Source of the DNA: Lachnospiraceae bacterium
Lineage (GTDB): Bacteria > Bacillota > Clostridia > Lachnospirales > Lachnospiraceae
Direction of reading: 5' to 3'
DNA length: 10,858 bases
Assembly: GCA_003453515.1 (NCBI GenBank)
Contig: DMLD01000037.1
Location: 1-10,858 of the forward strand
The notes under the pieces were generated by a model, which saw only the letters and a list, made by a program, of their open reading frames with translations, made no database searches and was not told where the DNA came from. A program made the translations under genes and the position numbers. Positions 1 through 9,035 of this stretch are shown in pieces; position 1 is the stretch's first letter; the number at the start of each line of letters is the position of its first letter.

Positions 1-2174
1 ACGATAAGTCCGACGAGGAGACAGAATCGACCATAAATGAGATATCCTTCCCGGATGATAAGTCCGACGAGGAAGCCGAGTCGACATTAAGTGAAGTTGA
101 GCTTGCCGATGATACGGCTGAAAATGATATTGATAACAATATAGAGCTATCTCTGCCGACAGATGATGAGGAAGAAAGCAATGCTGATCTTGACTTCTCT
201 TTTGAGGGGCAGGTAAAGCCGGCAGAGCAGGAAGAGTCCTTTGCCATGAACATAGATGACATGGATAAGGATATGGAGGAGTCTTCGGAATATATTGTGA
301 CTGAACCTGGGGATGATATGCCTACCATACAGCTCGAAGAGGCTTTGGAGATGCCCGGCTTTGGAACTCCGCAATCTATGGAGGCTCAGCCGATGGAGGA
401 GGCTGTTGAGTTTCTCGAGCCACCCACTGATGACGACGAGGATCGCTCAGAGAAAAAGGGACTGTTTGGCGGCTTATTTTCCAAGAGGAGTAAGACTAAA
501 AAAAGCAAGGACGGGAAGACGCTAAAGAAAGTAAAGCGACCTAAGAGAGTCCTTACAAAACCGGCAGATACACCGGCAGCTCCGGAAGCAGATGTTGGAG
601 TTCCGGCAGAGGCTGAGAGCCCTTCGGAGGAGCTGATAGAGGAGCCGGCAGAAGACATAACAGTTGAACAGGTGGCAGAAGAGGAGGATATCCCGGCAGC
701 TCCGGAAGCAGAGGCTGTAGCTCCGGCAGAGGCTGAGAGCCCTTCGGAGGAGCTGATAGAGGAGCCGGCAGAAGACATAACAGTTGAACAGGTGGCAGCA
801 GAGGAAGATATCCCGGCAGCTGAACCGGTAGCAGAAGAAGAAGATATCCCGGCAGCTGAGCCGATAGCAGAAGAGGATATCCGGATATCTGAACCGATGG
901 CAGAAGAAGATATCCCGGCAGCGGAACCGGAAGCTGACGAAACCACCGATGAAACCGGGAGCCCTGTTGAACAAGAGAGTTCAGCTGAAACCGAGATACC
1001 GGAAAACAACGCTGACGAACCAAAGGAAATAGTCTTTCCGGATGAACCCGATAGAGTATTGCCCTTAGGCGATATAGATTTAGACGATATGGATTTCCCG
1101 GATGCGACCATACCCGAGTCGCCTATGCCGGATCCGGAGACAGCTCCGCAAAACGATACACCCATGGTCGAGTTCCCCGAAGGAGAGCAGCAGGAGCTGA
1201 TCATGAATCCAAATCCTGAAAACAAAGAAAAGGCGCGGCCCTTTCGGAACCCTGGGGCGGCGGAGGAAACGCCGTCAGGATCAGGACTGACAGAGGAGTC
1301 GGTCAATAAGGTATCAGCGGGATCATCCGGGGATACCTTGGGAGTGTCTGACCAACAGGCTGATGACACATATAATAAGGGGACAAGGGATTTTGGAAAA
1401 ACGGCGATCATCGTTGCGATAATACTGGTTGGGGCTGTATTGATCGTGGTCGGTTTTTTTGCCGTGAGAACACTTTTCGGCAACTCACAGGCGGCAGGCG
1501 CCGTTTCGACAGCGAACGAGTCCATAGCAAAGCTTATGGAGGCAAATATCCCCACCCAGGAGGATTTCAACAGGGCGCTGGACGACTACAACGCTGTTCC
1601 TTACGATCACAAGCAGGATGTAGAGCATGCCGAGCTTTTGGAAAAATACAAGGACGTCGATTTGAAAACGGTAAGGGATATAGCGACCCGGATCAACGGT
1701 CTCGACGAATACACATCCTTCTTGGATATAAAGGAGCTCGAGGAGGAGTATGAGAAGCTCACCTCGCAGGAAAAGCAGTTTGTCGACGGCGAGAGACTCG
1801 AGGCGTTCAAGCAGCTGAACGATGTTGAGAAGGTGGTTTTCAAGGCGGTTGACAACATCCGCTCACTGCTTGTATCAAGTGACAATTTTAAGGTCGTTTC
1901 CGCCACTGTCAAGGATGATACGGGACGCTCCATGTCATATCGTATGCAGATAACCTACAGTTATGTAGACGATAAGGGAACGCTCAGGGAGAGCACCACA
2001 TATCTGTCAATGATGTCGGAAAATGATGATGTGGAGTATAAAAATGCGGTCAATTCCGGAAATCCTGACAGCTATATAAGAAATACCGGTGATATGGAAG
2101 AGTATACAAAATGTGAGTCGCCGGAGGTGGAGATCGATACCGATAAACTGATGTATTATCTTGAAACATCATAA
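1..2174 (+). CDS. Acidic repeat-rich single-pass membrane protein (5' truncated)
   Basis: The frame starting at base 3 is open without a stop to the left edge, so the Met at 246 is probably internal and the visible 723 codons are only the C-terminal part. The cytoplasmic-looking region is extremely rich in Glu, Asp, Pro and Ala and is built from several repeat types. It is interrupted by a Lys/Arg island at nt 450-560 (EKKGLFGGLFSKRSKTKKSK and onward). One hydrophobic helix follows at about nt 1401-1475 (TAIIVAIILVGAVLIVVGFF). The roughly 230-residue part after it is predicted helical and has two Y/L..L...K..V motifs (ALDDYNAVPYDHKQDV; LEEEYEKLTSQEKQFV). It ends in a beta-rich segment with one Cys. 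Positive charges just before the helix suggest N-inside, C-outside. No enzyme family was recognised. A scaffold or surface-sensing role is possible but unproven. It is separated from the downstream kinase gene by 85 nt containing a hairpin, so co-transcription is uncertain. Confidence 0.85.
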   Translation, partial: DKSDEETESTINEISFPDDKSDEEAESTLSEVELADDTAENDIDNNIELSLPTDDEEESNADLDFSFEGQVKPAEQEESFAMNIDDMDKDMEESSEYIVTEPGDDMPTIQLEEALEMPGFGTPQSMEAQPMEEAVEFLEPPTDDDEDRSEKKGLFGGLFSKRSKTKKSKDGKTLKKVKRPKRVLTKPADTPAAPEADVGVPAEAESPSEELIEEPAEDITVEQVAEEEDIPAAPEAEAVAPAEAESPSEELIEEPAEDITVEQVAAEEDIPAAEPVAEEEDIPAAEPIAEEDIRISEPMAEEDIPAAEPEADETTDETGSPVEQESSAETEIPENNADEPKEIVFPDEPDRVLPLGDIDLDDMDFPDATIPESPMPDPETAPQNDTPMVEFPEGEQQELIMNPNPENKEKARPFRNPGAAEETPSGSGLTEESVNKVSAGSSGDTLGVSDQQADDTYNKGTRDFGKTAIIVAIILVGAVLIVVGFFAVRTLFGNSQAAGAVSTANESIAKLMEANIPTQEDFNRALDDYNAVPYDHKQDVEHAELLEKYKDVDLKTVRDIATRINGLDEYTSFLDIKELEEEYEKLTSQEKQFVDGERLEAFKQLNDVEKVVFKAVDNIRSLLVSSDNFKVVSATVKDDTGRSMSYRMQITYSYVDDKGTLRESTTYLSMMSENDDVEYKNAVNSGNPDSYIRNTGDMEEYTKCESPEVEIDTDKLMYYLETS
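3..218 (+). repeat. 54-bp (18-residue) acidic tandem repeat, decaying
   Basis: Four in-frame 18-codon units at 3-56, 57-110, 111-164 and 165-218. Units 1 and 2 are close copies (DKSDEETESTINEISFPD and DKSDEEAESTLSEVELAD). Units 3 and 4 keep only the Asp/Glu-rich start and the hydrophobic positions, e.g. DTAENDIDNNIELSLPTD. The array probably continues to the left of the window. Confidence 0.7.
573..812 (+). repeat. 120-bp (40-residue) direct tandem duplication inside the acidic protein gene
   Basis: Copies lie at 573-692 and 693-812, in frame and differing at 6 of 120 bases by eye. The 75 bases at 603-677 and 723-797 are identical, including synonymous positions, which points to a recent duplication rather than selection on the protein. 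Each unit reads PAAPEA, then PAEAESPSEELIEEPAEDIT, then VEQVA.EEDI. Confidence 0.9.
813..941 (+). repeat. Short 33-36-bp acidic tandem repeats (11-12 residues)
   Basis: The units read PAAEPVAEEEDI (813-848), PAAEPIAEEDI (849-881), RISEPMAEEDI (882-914) and a partial PAAEPEADE (915-941). They follow the 120-bp duplication directly and share its PAA...EEDI ends, so they look like products of the same slippage-prone sequence. Confidence 0.8.
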
Positions 2175-2186
2175 CAAAGCGTAGAT

Positions 2187-2221
2187 AAAGGGGTTCGTAC
2201 CGGTGTGGTCCGAATCCCTTT
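2187..2221 (+). terminator. Strong imperfect hairpin between two genes; possible terminator or processing site
   Basis: AAAGGGGTTCG (2187-2197) pairs with CGAATCCCTTT (2211-2221), with one G-T pair. After one T-C mismatch, ACC (2199-2201) pairs with GGT (2207-2209) around the loop GGTGT. It begins 13 nt after the stop of the acidic membrane protein gene. No U-rich tract follows (the next bases are GCCCTAAAT), so it is not a textbook intrinsic terminator. It may instead be a 3'-end stabiliser or a leaky stop. No convincing promoter is visible between it and the next gene. Confidence 0.45.
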
Positions 2222-2243
2222 GCCCTAAATATCTGCACATCCC

Positions 2244-2248
2244 GGAGG
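2244..2248 (+). promoter_or_regulatory. Ribosome binding site that sets the kinase start at 2260
   Basis: GGAGG lies 11 nt before the ATG at 2260. The longer in-frame option, GTG at 2203, falls in the loop of the 2187-2221 hairpin and lacks a Shine-Dalgarno sequence. It would add 19 polar residues before the first membrane helix. Confidence 0.65.
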
Positions 2249-2259
2249 AAAACATTAGC

Positions 2260-5200
2260 ATGAGTGATAAAGCAAAGCAGGGAGTAAAAGAAATAGGCAT
2301 AGTGGCTGTTTGCATCCTTATAAATATCATAGGGGGCGGTATAGCCATGAAGCTGTCTCTTCCGGTATGGCTCGACGCGGTAGGGACCATAGTGGTCGCC
2401 ATAGTCATGGGACCGATACAGGGTGCAGTGACGGGTATTATTTACAGTATTATTCTTGCAATAGCAGGTGTTCACTCGGCGTGGTACGCAATAGTCAGCG
2501 GAGGCGTCGGGGTGCTGGCAGGGGTCACCTATCCCAGAAAAAAGCCTGACGTATATCATGTTCTTCAGTCCTCTGCCATAACAGCGGCAGGAATCGTAGT
2601 CCTGACCACGCCGATCAATATGATACTTCGCGGCGGATACAGCGGAAACGAGTGGGGAGATGCACTGTTTGACATGCTTTCCAACTATATAGATGTTGAC
2701 GGGGTCAATTCATTTTTAGGCGAAATGTTTGTGGAAATGCCGGATAAGGTCATAAGCTTTCTTATAGCTGCGGGAATGGTATCACTGATAAATAAAATAC
2801 TGAAAAAAAGCAGTGATGATTATTCGGAAAAAAGAAAAGAAAATATCATGACCATGGCTGTGATATTTATCGCCACCGCCTGTCTGGCTGCATGCTTTGC
2901 GGGAGAGGGTAAAGCTTATGCCAAGGTCAGCATATCGGAGCTTGAACCGATAATCTATGATTCCGAGAACGGGCTCGAAACGCCGGAGATAAATACGATA
3001 GCCCAGACACCGGACGGGTACCTCTGGGTCGGCTCCTACTCGGGACTTTACCGTTATAACGGGCGAAAATTTGAGAGATTTACTCCGGATGAGCGCATCA
3101 AGAGTGTGCTGGAGCTGTATGTTGACTCATCGGGAAAGCTGTGGATAGGCACCAATGAGGCAGGTGTGGCAAGGTACGATACCAAGACAAGGGAGATAGA
3201 TTTTTTCACCACGCAGGAGGGACTTGCAGCCGACTCGATCCGTTCGATCTGCGAGGATGAAGGCGGCAATATATATGTGGGGACCATAGGTGAATTGTCG
3301 ATAATCGACAGGAAGGGAAACATAGAAAATATCGAGGGTAATATGGATATAACCTGCGTCAAGTCCATGGTGCCGGGCGAGGACGGAGTGATAGCGGGAG
3401 TTACCAACGCCGGTGGGTTATTTTTCATAAAAGGAAATAAGGTGCTCTCGGTCTCTGCCTACTCAGGTGAGGAGGGGGTCTACTATACCACGATATCCAA
3501 GACGAACAAAAAGGGAGAGTATTTGGTCGGCACAAGCTCCGTCAATATCATGCGTATTGATTTTGACGGAAAAAAGGAGACTGCGAAGGGCTCATTTTCC
3601 CTGAAGGAGATACAGTCTCACAATTGTATATACTATGATAAGAGGACGGAATGCTACTTCATATGCGGCGAAAACGGCGCCGGAGCCATCGATGTTGAGG
3701 GAAATAAGACCATACTTACGAGGAACGGATTTGATACGTCGATCTGTGACATAGAGGTCGATGAGCAGGGAGATGTGTGGTTCGCATCCAACAAGCAGGG
3801 CGTGATCAAGTACGCCCAAACACCGTTTGAGGACATACTTGTGAAGGCGGGTATCGATGCTGTCGCGGTCAACGCGACGCTGGTTGTGGACGACGAGCTG
3901 TACATAGGAACGGACTCGGGGCTGATCATACTCGATCACACGACCGACAGAAAGCTGTATCGTTCATTTCAGAAAAAATTTGCCGGTGTCAGGATACGTC
4001 ATCTCATGCAGGACAGCAGGAAAAATATATGGGTGAGTACCTATGGTCCGGACGGACTTGTACGCATATCGCCGGAAGGAAAAACGACCTCGTTCAATGA
4101 GAGCAGATCCACACTGGGAGGGCGTTTCAGATTCAGTCTTGAGCTGGATGACGGGACTATACTTGCCGCGTCCAATATGGGACTGACATATATTAAAAAT
4201 GACATGGTTGTCGATGTGGTCGGAGAGGCTGAGGGGATGTCTGCTCCGCAGATACTTTCGGTCGTTGTAAAGCCCGACGGAACGATCATGGCGGGATCGG
4301 ACGGAGACGGTATATATGAGATAAAGGACGGAAATATAGTTAAGCATATAGGGGTCTATCAGGGCTTGTCCTCACAGGTCGTTCTGCGTATAGTGCCGTG
4401 TCGGGGCGGATATCTGTATGTGACCAGCAGCGGTATTTATTATGATAACGGAAGGAGAATAAAGTCACTAAAGCACTTTCCGTACACCAATAATTATGAT
4501 ATATTTATATCAGCTGATGATACCGCATGGGTCAGCTCGAGTGCGGGTGTATATATAGTCGATCTGGATGAAATGCTCGCGGATGAGAAGGATTATCCGT
4601 ATGAGCTTTTGAACCGCACCAGAGGCTTTGATACATCGCTCACCTCCAACGCATGGAACACCTATGAAAAGGAATATCTGTACATGTGCTGTACCGATGG
4701 ATTAAGGCGGATCTCTACGGATAATTATGATGATTTTGACGAGAATTATAAGATACAGATAGGCGATTTTTTGGCTGATGATAAGCAGATATATATGCAG
4801 GACGGAGTATACAGGATACCCGCCACGGCAAAAAATATAGATATAGACGTGGCATTTTTGAACTACACACTGTCAAATCCTCTTGTAAAGATAAGTCTCG
4901 AGGGCTCGGATGTGGCGGATATGGTATGCCATCAGGAGGAAATAACATCGCTGGCGGTCACCAATCTTCCGTACGGAGTGTACAAGCTGAATGTTGTCGT
5001 CTACTCCGGAACGGGCAGGGAGATAGCAAGGGAGGTCAGCTTTCCGATCGAAAAGGAATCACAGATGTATGAGAGACCGTATTTCATCATATATCTGATA
5101 TGTGTAGTGGTGCTCTTTACCATTTTTATCGTGTGGCTTTTGACAAGGGTCAGGAGTATGTCGATAATCAACGATCAGTATGAGGAGATAGCAAGAGCCA

Positions 5201-7092
5201 AGGAGGAGGCGGAGAATGCCAATCAGGCTAAGTCAAGGTTCCTTGCAAATATGTCTCACGAGATCAGAACACCTATCAATGCGATAATGGGTATGGACGA
5301 GCTGATACTCAGGGACGACATCTCGCCGCAGGTCAGGGAGAGAGCGGCTGATATACAGGTCGCGGCAAAGAGTCTGCTCGCCATAGTGAACGATATACTT
5401 GACCTCTCCAAGATCGAATCCGGAAAAATGAATCTGGTTGCGGAGGGCTATAAATCGGCGGAGTTCCTCGCGTCCATAGTTGCCATGATACAGGTAAGAT
5501 GTGATGAGAAGGAGCTTAGCTTCAGAACATATGTGGATGGGAGCATACCCTCAAAGCTCTACGGAGATGATGTAAGGCTCAGACAGATACTTCTGAATCT
5601 GCTTTCAAATGCCGTCAAGTATACGCATGAGGGTGAGGTCACATTCGGAGTCGACGTCAAAAAAACAGAGGATATAGCAAATGGTGAGATACCGCCGGGA
5701 CTTGAAAAGCCCGAGGACGGCGAGCAGACCGGCACGAAGCAGATCCTGCTGGAGTTTTGGGTAAAGGACACCGGGATCGGTATTCGCAAGGAGGATATGG
5801 AAAAGCTGTTTCAGCCGTTTGAACGCCTTGACGAGAAGAAAAACAGGGCGATCCAGGGAACGGGTCTCGGACTCGATATAGCAAGACAGATGATCGAGAT
5901 GATGGGTGGACAGCTCACCTGCGAAAGCGTATACGGTGAGGGATCGGAGTTCAGATTTGCTATCGTGCAAAATGTACTTAAGGAGAACCCGATAGGTAAT
6001 AAGTGGAAGTCGATAGTAAACGCCGATGATCTGAAGAGAGATCCGTCGCTTCCGCTGTTCATAGCGCCGGAGGCAAAGGTGCTGGTCGTTGATGATAACG
6101 AGATGAACATAGCCGTGGCAGAGGGACTTCTAAAGCGTACCAAGGTCCGGATAACCACGGCAAAGAGCGGAGGAAGATGCTTAGAGCTTGCGGGCAAGGA
6201 AGAGTTTGATATTATTTTTCTCGATCATATGATGCCGCAGATGGACGGAATAGAGACACTGCACGCGCTGAGGGATATGGGAGTCACCACGCCGGTCATC
6301 GCGCTGACGGCAAATGCGGTAAGCGGTGTGAAGGATATGTATCTCAAGGAGGGATTTGAGGGATATCTGTCCAAGCCTATCGATGGGACGAGTCTGGAGA
6401 AGGTGATGCGCGAGTACATATCGCCCGCCAAGATGAAAAAGGCGGTGAAGGAGCCTAAAAATGAGGGCGATACCGACAAGGCTCCAATCCCCGACTCGAA
6501 GGCTCTGCCGGAATGGCTGCGTGGCATAAAGGCAATAGACATCAACGAGGGACTGAAAAATAACGCCGATAAGGATATGTATCTGTCGATGGTCGGGATA
6601 TTTTTCAGATCGATAAAGGAAAAATCTGACGAGATCAGGGGCTACTACGACAGTGAGGATTGGGAGAACTATACCATAAAGGTGCACGCGCTCAAAAGCT
6701 CGGCGCGCATCATAGGAGCCATGGAGCTGAGTGCGTGGGCGCAGAGGCTGGAGGACGCCGGCAAGGCGGGTGATACGGATACCATAAAGGCGGAAAACGA
6801 TGGATTTCTGGCGGATTATGAGGGCTTTACCGCGCTTTTGTCGCCCATAGATGAGGCGGCAGGTGATGATGCCGCTTCGGATGACAGAGAGAAGGCGGGG
6901 CAGGATGTGATAGACGATGCGTATGCCTCTCTGGCGGAGTTTGCGGCATCCGAGGACTATGATCTCGCTGAGATGGTCATTGGCTCGATGAAGGAGTACC
7001 GGCTTGACGAAGAGGATCAGAAAAAAATGGATGAAATAGAAAGTCTCCTGTATGCGCTTAAATGGGATGAGATACGTGCGCTGCTGGGGTAG
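2260..7092 (+). CDS. Hybrid histidine kinase: ECF-S-like membrane domain, propeller sensor, HisKA-HATPase-REC-Hpt
   Basis: Membrane sensor kinase of 1610 residues. Residues 11-215 hold about six hydrophobic segments. Their start ([19 protein letters not shown], about 35-52, then GAVTG) resembles ECF-transporter S components. Residues 228-825 carry about a dozen or more two-component-regulator propeller blades, e.g. DGYLWVGS at 252, GKLWIGT at 292, GDVWFAS at 504, KNIWVST at 588. An Ig/Y_Y_Y-like domain (about 830-932) and a TM helix (about 942-965) follow. The kinase core has [13 protein letters not shown] with phosphorylatable H1000, an N-box with N1117, DTGIG from D1170 and GTGLG from G1200. 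The REC domain has D1278/D1279, phospho-acceptor D1322, T1350 and K1372. The Hpt motif HALKSS has H1476, and a helical tail spans about 1531-1610. All relay residues are present, so it should autophosphorylate and pass phosphate H-D-H to a separate receiver. Propeller kinases of this type often sense glycans; the ligand here is unknown. Unlike Bacteroides HTCS proteins it has no AraC-type DNA-binding domain. Confidence 0.95.
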   Translation: MSDKAKQGVKEIGIVAVCILINIIGGGIAMKLSLPVWLDAVGTIVVAIVMGPIQGAVTGIIYSIILAIAGVHSAWYAIVSGGVGVLAGVTYPRKKPDVYHVLQSSAITAAGIVVLTTPINMILRGGYSGNEWGDALFDMLSNYIDVDGVNSFLGEMFVEMPDKVISFLIAAGMVSLINKILKKSSDDYSEKRKENIMTMAVIFIATACLAACFAGEGKAYAKVSISELEPIIYDSENGLETPEINTIAQTPDGYLWVGSYSGLYRYNGRKFERFTPDERIKSVLELYVDSSGKLWIGTNEAGVARYDTKTREIDFFTTQEGLAADSIRSICEDEGGNIYVGTIGELSIIDRKGNIENIEGNMDITCVKSMVPGEDGVIAGVTNAGGLFFIKGNKVLSVSAYSGEEGVYYTTISKTNKKGEYLVGTSSVNIMRIDFDGKKETAKGSFSLKEIQSHNCIYYDKRTECYFICGENGAGAIDVEGNKTILTRNGFDTSICDIEVDEQGDVWFASNKQGVIKYAQTPFEDILVKAGIDAVAVNATLVVDDELYIGTDSGLIILDHTTDRKLYRSFQKKFAGVRIRHLMQDSRKNIWVSTYGPDGLVRISPEGKTTSFNESRSTLGGRFRFSLELDDGTILAASNMGLTYIKNDMVVDVVGEAEGMSAPQILSVVVKPDGTIMAGSDGDGIYEIKDGNIVKHIGVYQGLSSQVVLRIVPCRGGYLYVTSSGIYYDNGRRIKSLKHFPYTNNYDIFISADDTAWVSSSAGVYIVDLDEMLADEKDYPYELLNRTRGFDTSLTSNAWNTYEKEYLYMCCTDGLRRISTDNYDDFDENYKIQIGDFLADDKQIYMQDGVYRIPATAKNIDIDVAFLNYTLSNPLVKISLEGSDVADMVCHQEEITSLAVTNLPYGVYKLNVVVYSGTGREIAREVSFPIEKESQMYERPYFIIYLICVVVLFTIFIVWLLTRVRSMSIINDQYEEIARAKEEAENANQAKSRFLANMSHEIRTPINAIMGMDELILRDDISPQVRERAADIQVAAKSLLAIVNDILDLSKIESGKMNLVAEGYKSAEFLASIVAMIQVRCDEKELSFRTYVDGSIPSKLYGDDVRLRQILLNLLSNAVKYTHEGEVTFGVDVKKTEDIANGEIPPGLEKPEDGEQTGTKQILLEFWVKDTGIGIRKEDMEKLFQPFERLDEKKNRAIQGTGLGLDIARQMIEMMGGQLTCESVYGEGSEFRFAIVQNVLKENPIGNKWKSIVNADDLKRDPSLPLFIAPEAKVLVVDDNEMNIAVAEGLLKRTKVRITTAKSGGRCLELAGKEEFDIIFLDHMMPQMDGIETLHALRDMGVTTPVIALTANAVSGVKDMYLKEGFEGYLSKPIDGTSLEKVMREYISPAKMKKAVKEPKNEGDTDKAPIPDSKALPEWLRGIKAIDINEGLKNNADKDMYLSMVGIFFRSIKEKSDEIRGYYDSEDWENYTIKVHALKSSARIIGAMELSAWAQRLEDAGKAGDTDTIKAENDGFLADYEGFTALLSPIDEAAGDDAASDDREKAGQDVIDDAYASLAEFAASEDYDLAEMVIGSMKEYRLDEEDQKKMDEIESLLYALKWDEIRALLG

Positions 7093-7111
7093 CTTATGAG
7101 GAGGGTAAGCA

Positions 7112-7870
7112 GTGAAAAACAAGGTTTTGGTTGTTGCAGGTGCTGATTCGTTTATAGTTCGCGGACTTCAGATGAAGATCCAAAAGGAGGGGATCGAGAC
7201 GTCCTTTGTGGGTCTTGATATCGGAAAGATATCATCCGGGGAGGACAGTGTCAATCTGATCATTGTGTATATGGATGACAGCGTGCTCGAGAACACGGAT
7301 ATTTTGGTATATCTAAACAATATGTGCCTGCAAAAGGATAAGCTTTTGTGCATCATCGGGTCCAAGGCAGAGTACGATGCCTTGCTTCGCTACATTGATA
7401 AGGATACGGTGTGGATGTGGTTTGAAAGACCGCTGGAGATGGACAAGTTTTTGAGTAAGCTGAGAGTTTTTATCGACTCGTCTCAGGTGCCTACCGCGAA
7501 GCGCAACATACTTATCGTTGATGACGATCTTGACTACATGCACATGATACGCGAGTGGCTCAAGGACAAGTACCGTGTATCGATGGCAAATTCGGGGATA
7601 CAGGCTATCACATGGCTTGCCAAAAACAAGGTCGACCTGATACTCCTCGATTATGAGATGCCGGTTACGGACGGGCCGCAGGTGCTGGAGATGCTCCGGT
7701 CTGAGAGCGATACTAAAAATATCCCTGTCATGTTCCTGACCGGAAAGAGCGACAGGGGAAGTATCATGAAGGTGCTCGATCTCAAGCCGACGGGATATCT
7801 CCTGAAATCGATAAGCCGCGATGAGCTGCACACTAAGCTTGGCGATTATTTTTCCGGGACCGGGAAATGA
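7112..7870 (+). CDS. Double-receiver response regulator without output domain
   Basis: A 252-residue protein. It starts at GTG 7112, supported by AGGAGG at 7099-7104 with 7-nt spacing. The C-terminal half (about 131-248) is a complete receiver: RNILIVDDD with D137-D139, LILLDYEMP with phospho-acceptor D180, T210 and K232. The N-terminal half (about 3-122) has the same alternating fold pattern (KVLVVAGADSF ... NLIIVYMDD ... VWMWFERPLE). The usual acceptor Asp aligns with Y53 and the conserved Lys with R106, so it is probably a non-phosphorylated pseudo-receiver. Nothing is left for a DNA-binding, enzymatic or RNA-binding output. The gene follows the hybrid kinase by 19 nt, so D180 is a natural acceptor for the kinase's Hpt H1476. 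It may act by protein contact, like CheY or Spo0F-type shuttles. That pairing is inferred from position only. Confidence 0.9.
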   Translation: MKNKVLVVAGADSFIVRGLQMKIQKEGIETSFVGLDIGKISSGEDSVNLIIVYMDDSVLENTDILVYLNNMCLQKDKLLCIIGSKAEYDALLRYIDKDTVWMWFERPLEMDKFLSKLRVFIDSSQVPTAKRNILIVDDDLDYMHMIREWLKDKYRVSMANSGIQAITWLAKNKVDLILLDYEMPVTDGPQVLEMLRSESDTKNIPVMFLTGKSDRGSIMKVLDLKPTGYLLKSISRDELHTKLGDYFSGTGK

Positions 7871-7908
7871 GATAAAGCAACATATTTTGAAACAGAAGGA
7901 GATCTGCT

Positions 7909-8982
7909 ATGGTCATCATGCATGGTGAGGATAAGGTTGCACATATCGCGAAAAACGGGTCGATAGAAGTGTTTGACGAGCTGTGGATGCCTTACGACCT
8001 TTATTTCGAGGCGGCCTCTGACGACATCGATGATCTCGTGCAGAACCTGGAGAATTTTTACCACTGGTGTGCGACGAGGCTTATACATATCGACAGAAAG
8101 TATATCAAGGAGATACTCAACAGCATCGGAGCTTCTCAACAGATGACAGATAAGGACAGGGCGAAAGTGGCGCTGTCATACCATGCTTTATCCCTGCTCG
8201 ACCTGTACTGGGTGCGTGAGGATGATGAGGAGATTAGTTTTGCTGAGATAAACCTGTATGATCACTCTCTTAGCAACGCGTTTACTGATCTGAGCCTTCG
8301 CGGGAAGTCGATGACTGTCGAGAATGCACATATGATCGCCGATAACCTGAATACGCCGGGGATGTTCCCGAAGGCGTGGGTGAGGGACGGAGAGACATTT
8401 TTTCTGCTGAAAGACGGAGATCAGGATGCGGTGGAGAAGGAACTTTTGGCAAGTCGCATTGCGAGCTGCTTTGATGTGCCGCAGGTGAAATACGAGCGGG
8501 CTGAGTATGAGGATTTGCCTGTGTCAAGGTCGCAGATCATCACATCAAAGAAATACAGTATAGTCACTATGGAGGCGTTTCAGATATATGCGCTGAATCA
8601 CGATATGAACTGGATTGATGAGGTTCTGGCTAAGGATGCCAAGGGCTATTACATGATGAATATCATCGATTATCTGGTCGGGAACACAGATCGTCATTGG
8701 GGCAACTGGGGGTGGCTCATCGATAACGAGACAGGAGATCGAGTGCGCCTGCATGATCTGATGGATTTTAACCAGTCGTTTGGTGCGTATGATACGATAG
8801 ATGGAGCTCAGTGTCAGACGGCTGAGGGGATGACGCAGCGTGAGGCGGCCATAGAGGCAGAGGGAAAGCTCGAAGGATGGCGGCCTGTGAGAGATATCGA
8901 TGATGCCTGGTTTGGCGATAGAGAGAAGTGGAAAGAGATGTTTCATGAACGTATGAAGGAACTGGAGAACTGTAGTTTATGA
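7909..8982 (+). CDS. HipA-like protein kinase
   Basis: A 357-residue protein. ATG 7909 has AAGGAG at 7896-7901 with 7-nt spacing. The C-terminal half carries HipA-type kinase signatures: YLVGNTDRHWGNWGWL (about 255-270), with catalytic D261 and N266, then LHDLMDFNQSF, with metal-binding D286. The stretch MFPKAWVRDGETFFLLKDG, with K168, and EKELLASRIA, with E178, fit the nucleotide-binding lobe. The first 120 or so residues match no domain I recognise; they may be the family's own N-terminal region. HipA-fold enzymes phosphorylate Ser/Thr on proteins, and in toxin systems they target aminoacyl-tRNA synthetases. No HipB-like HTH antitoxin gene lies beside it. It follows the response regulator by 38 nt and is probably in the same operon. 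Its substrate, and whether it is toxic, cannot be told from sequence. Confidence 0.8.
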   Translation: MVIMHGEDKVAHIAKNGSIEVFDELWMPYDLYFEAASDDIDDLVQNLENFYHWCATRLIHIDRKYIKEILNSIGASQQMTDKDRAKVALSYHALSLLDLYWVREDDEEISFAEINLYDHSLSNAFTDLSLRGKSMTVENAHMIADNLNTPGMFPKAWVRDGETFFLLKDGDQDAVEKELLASRIASCFDVPQVKYERAEYEDLPVSRSQIITSKKYSIVTMEAFQIYALNHDMNWIDEVLAKDAKGYYMMNIIDYLVGNTDRHWGNWGWLIDNETGDRVRLHDLMDFNQSFGAYDTIDGAQCQTAEGMTQREAAIEAEGKLEGWRPVRDIDDAWFGDREKWKEMFHERMKELENCSL

Positions 8983-8993
8983 TCATGATCATA
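8978..8993. repeat. 16-bp perfect palindrome at the end of the HipA-like gene
   Basis: TATGATCATGATCATA is its own reverse complement and contains TGATCA twice. It overlaps the stop codon at 8980-8982 and lies about 43 bp upstream of the acetyltransferase -35 box. It could be an operator or a chance result of repeated GATCAT; no function is assigned. Confidence 0.5.
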
Positions 8994-9035
8994 TGGAAGG
9001 AAGGTACATAAAAGTGAGGTCCTTGCAACTTGCAC

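Noticed and set aside
386..1570. Long Ser/Ala-rich minus-strand reading frame opposite the acidic protein gene
   Set aside because: It is the reverse complement of the Glu/Asp/Pro/Ala repeat codons; its low-complexity sequence and lack of a ribosome binding site mark it as a shadow.
2190..2224. GGGGTTCG ... CGAATCCC resembling a tRNA T-arm
   Set aside because: The T-loop is interrupted by 13 extra bases and no acceptor, D- or anticodon arms are present; it is better read as a plain hairpin.
6181..7122. 313-codon minus-strand frame opposite the kinase REC-Hpt region
   Set aside because: The plus strand encodes well-conserved REC and Hpt motifs there; the minus frame shows no family resemblance.
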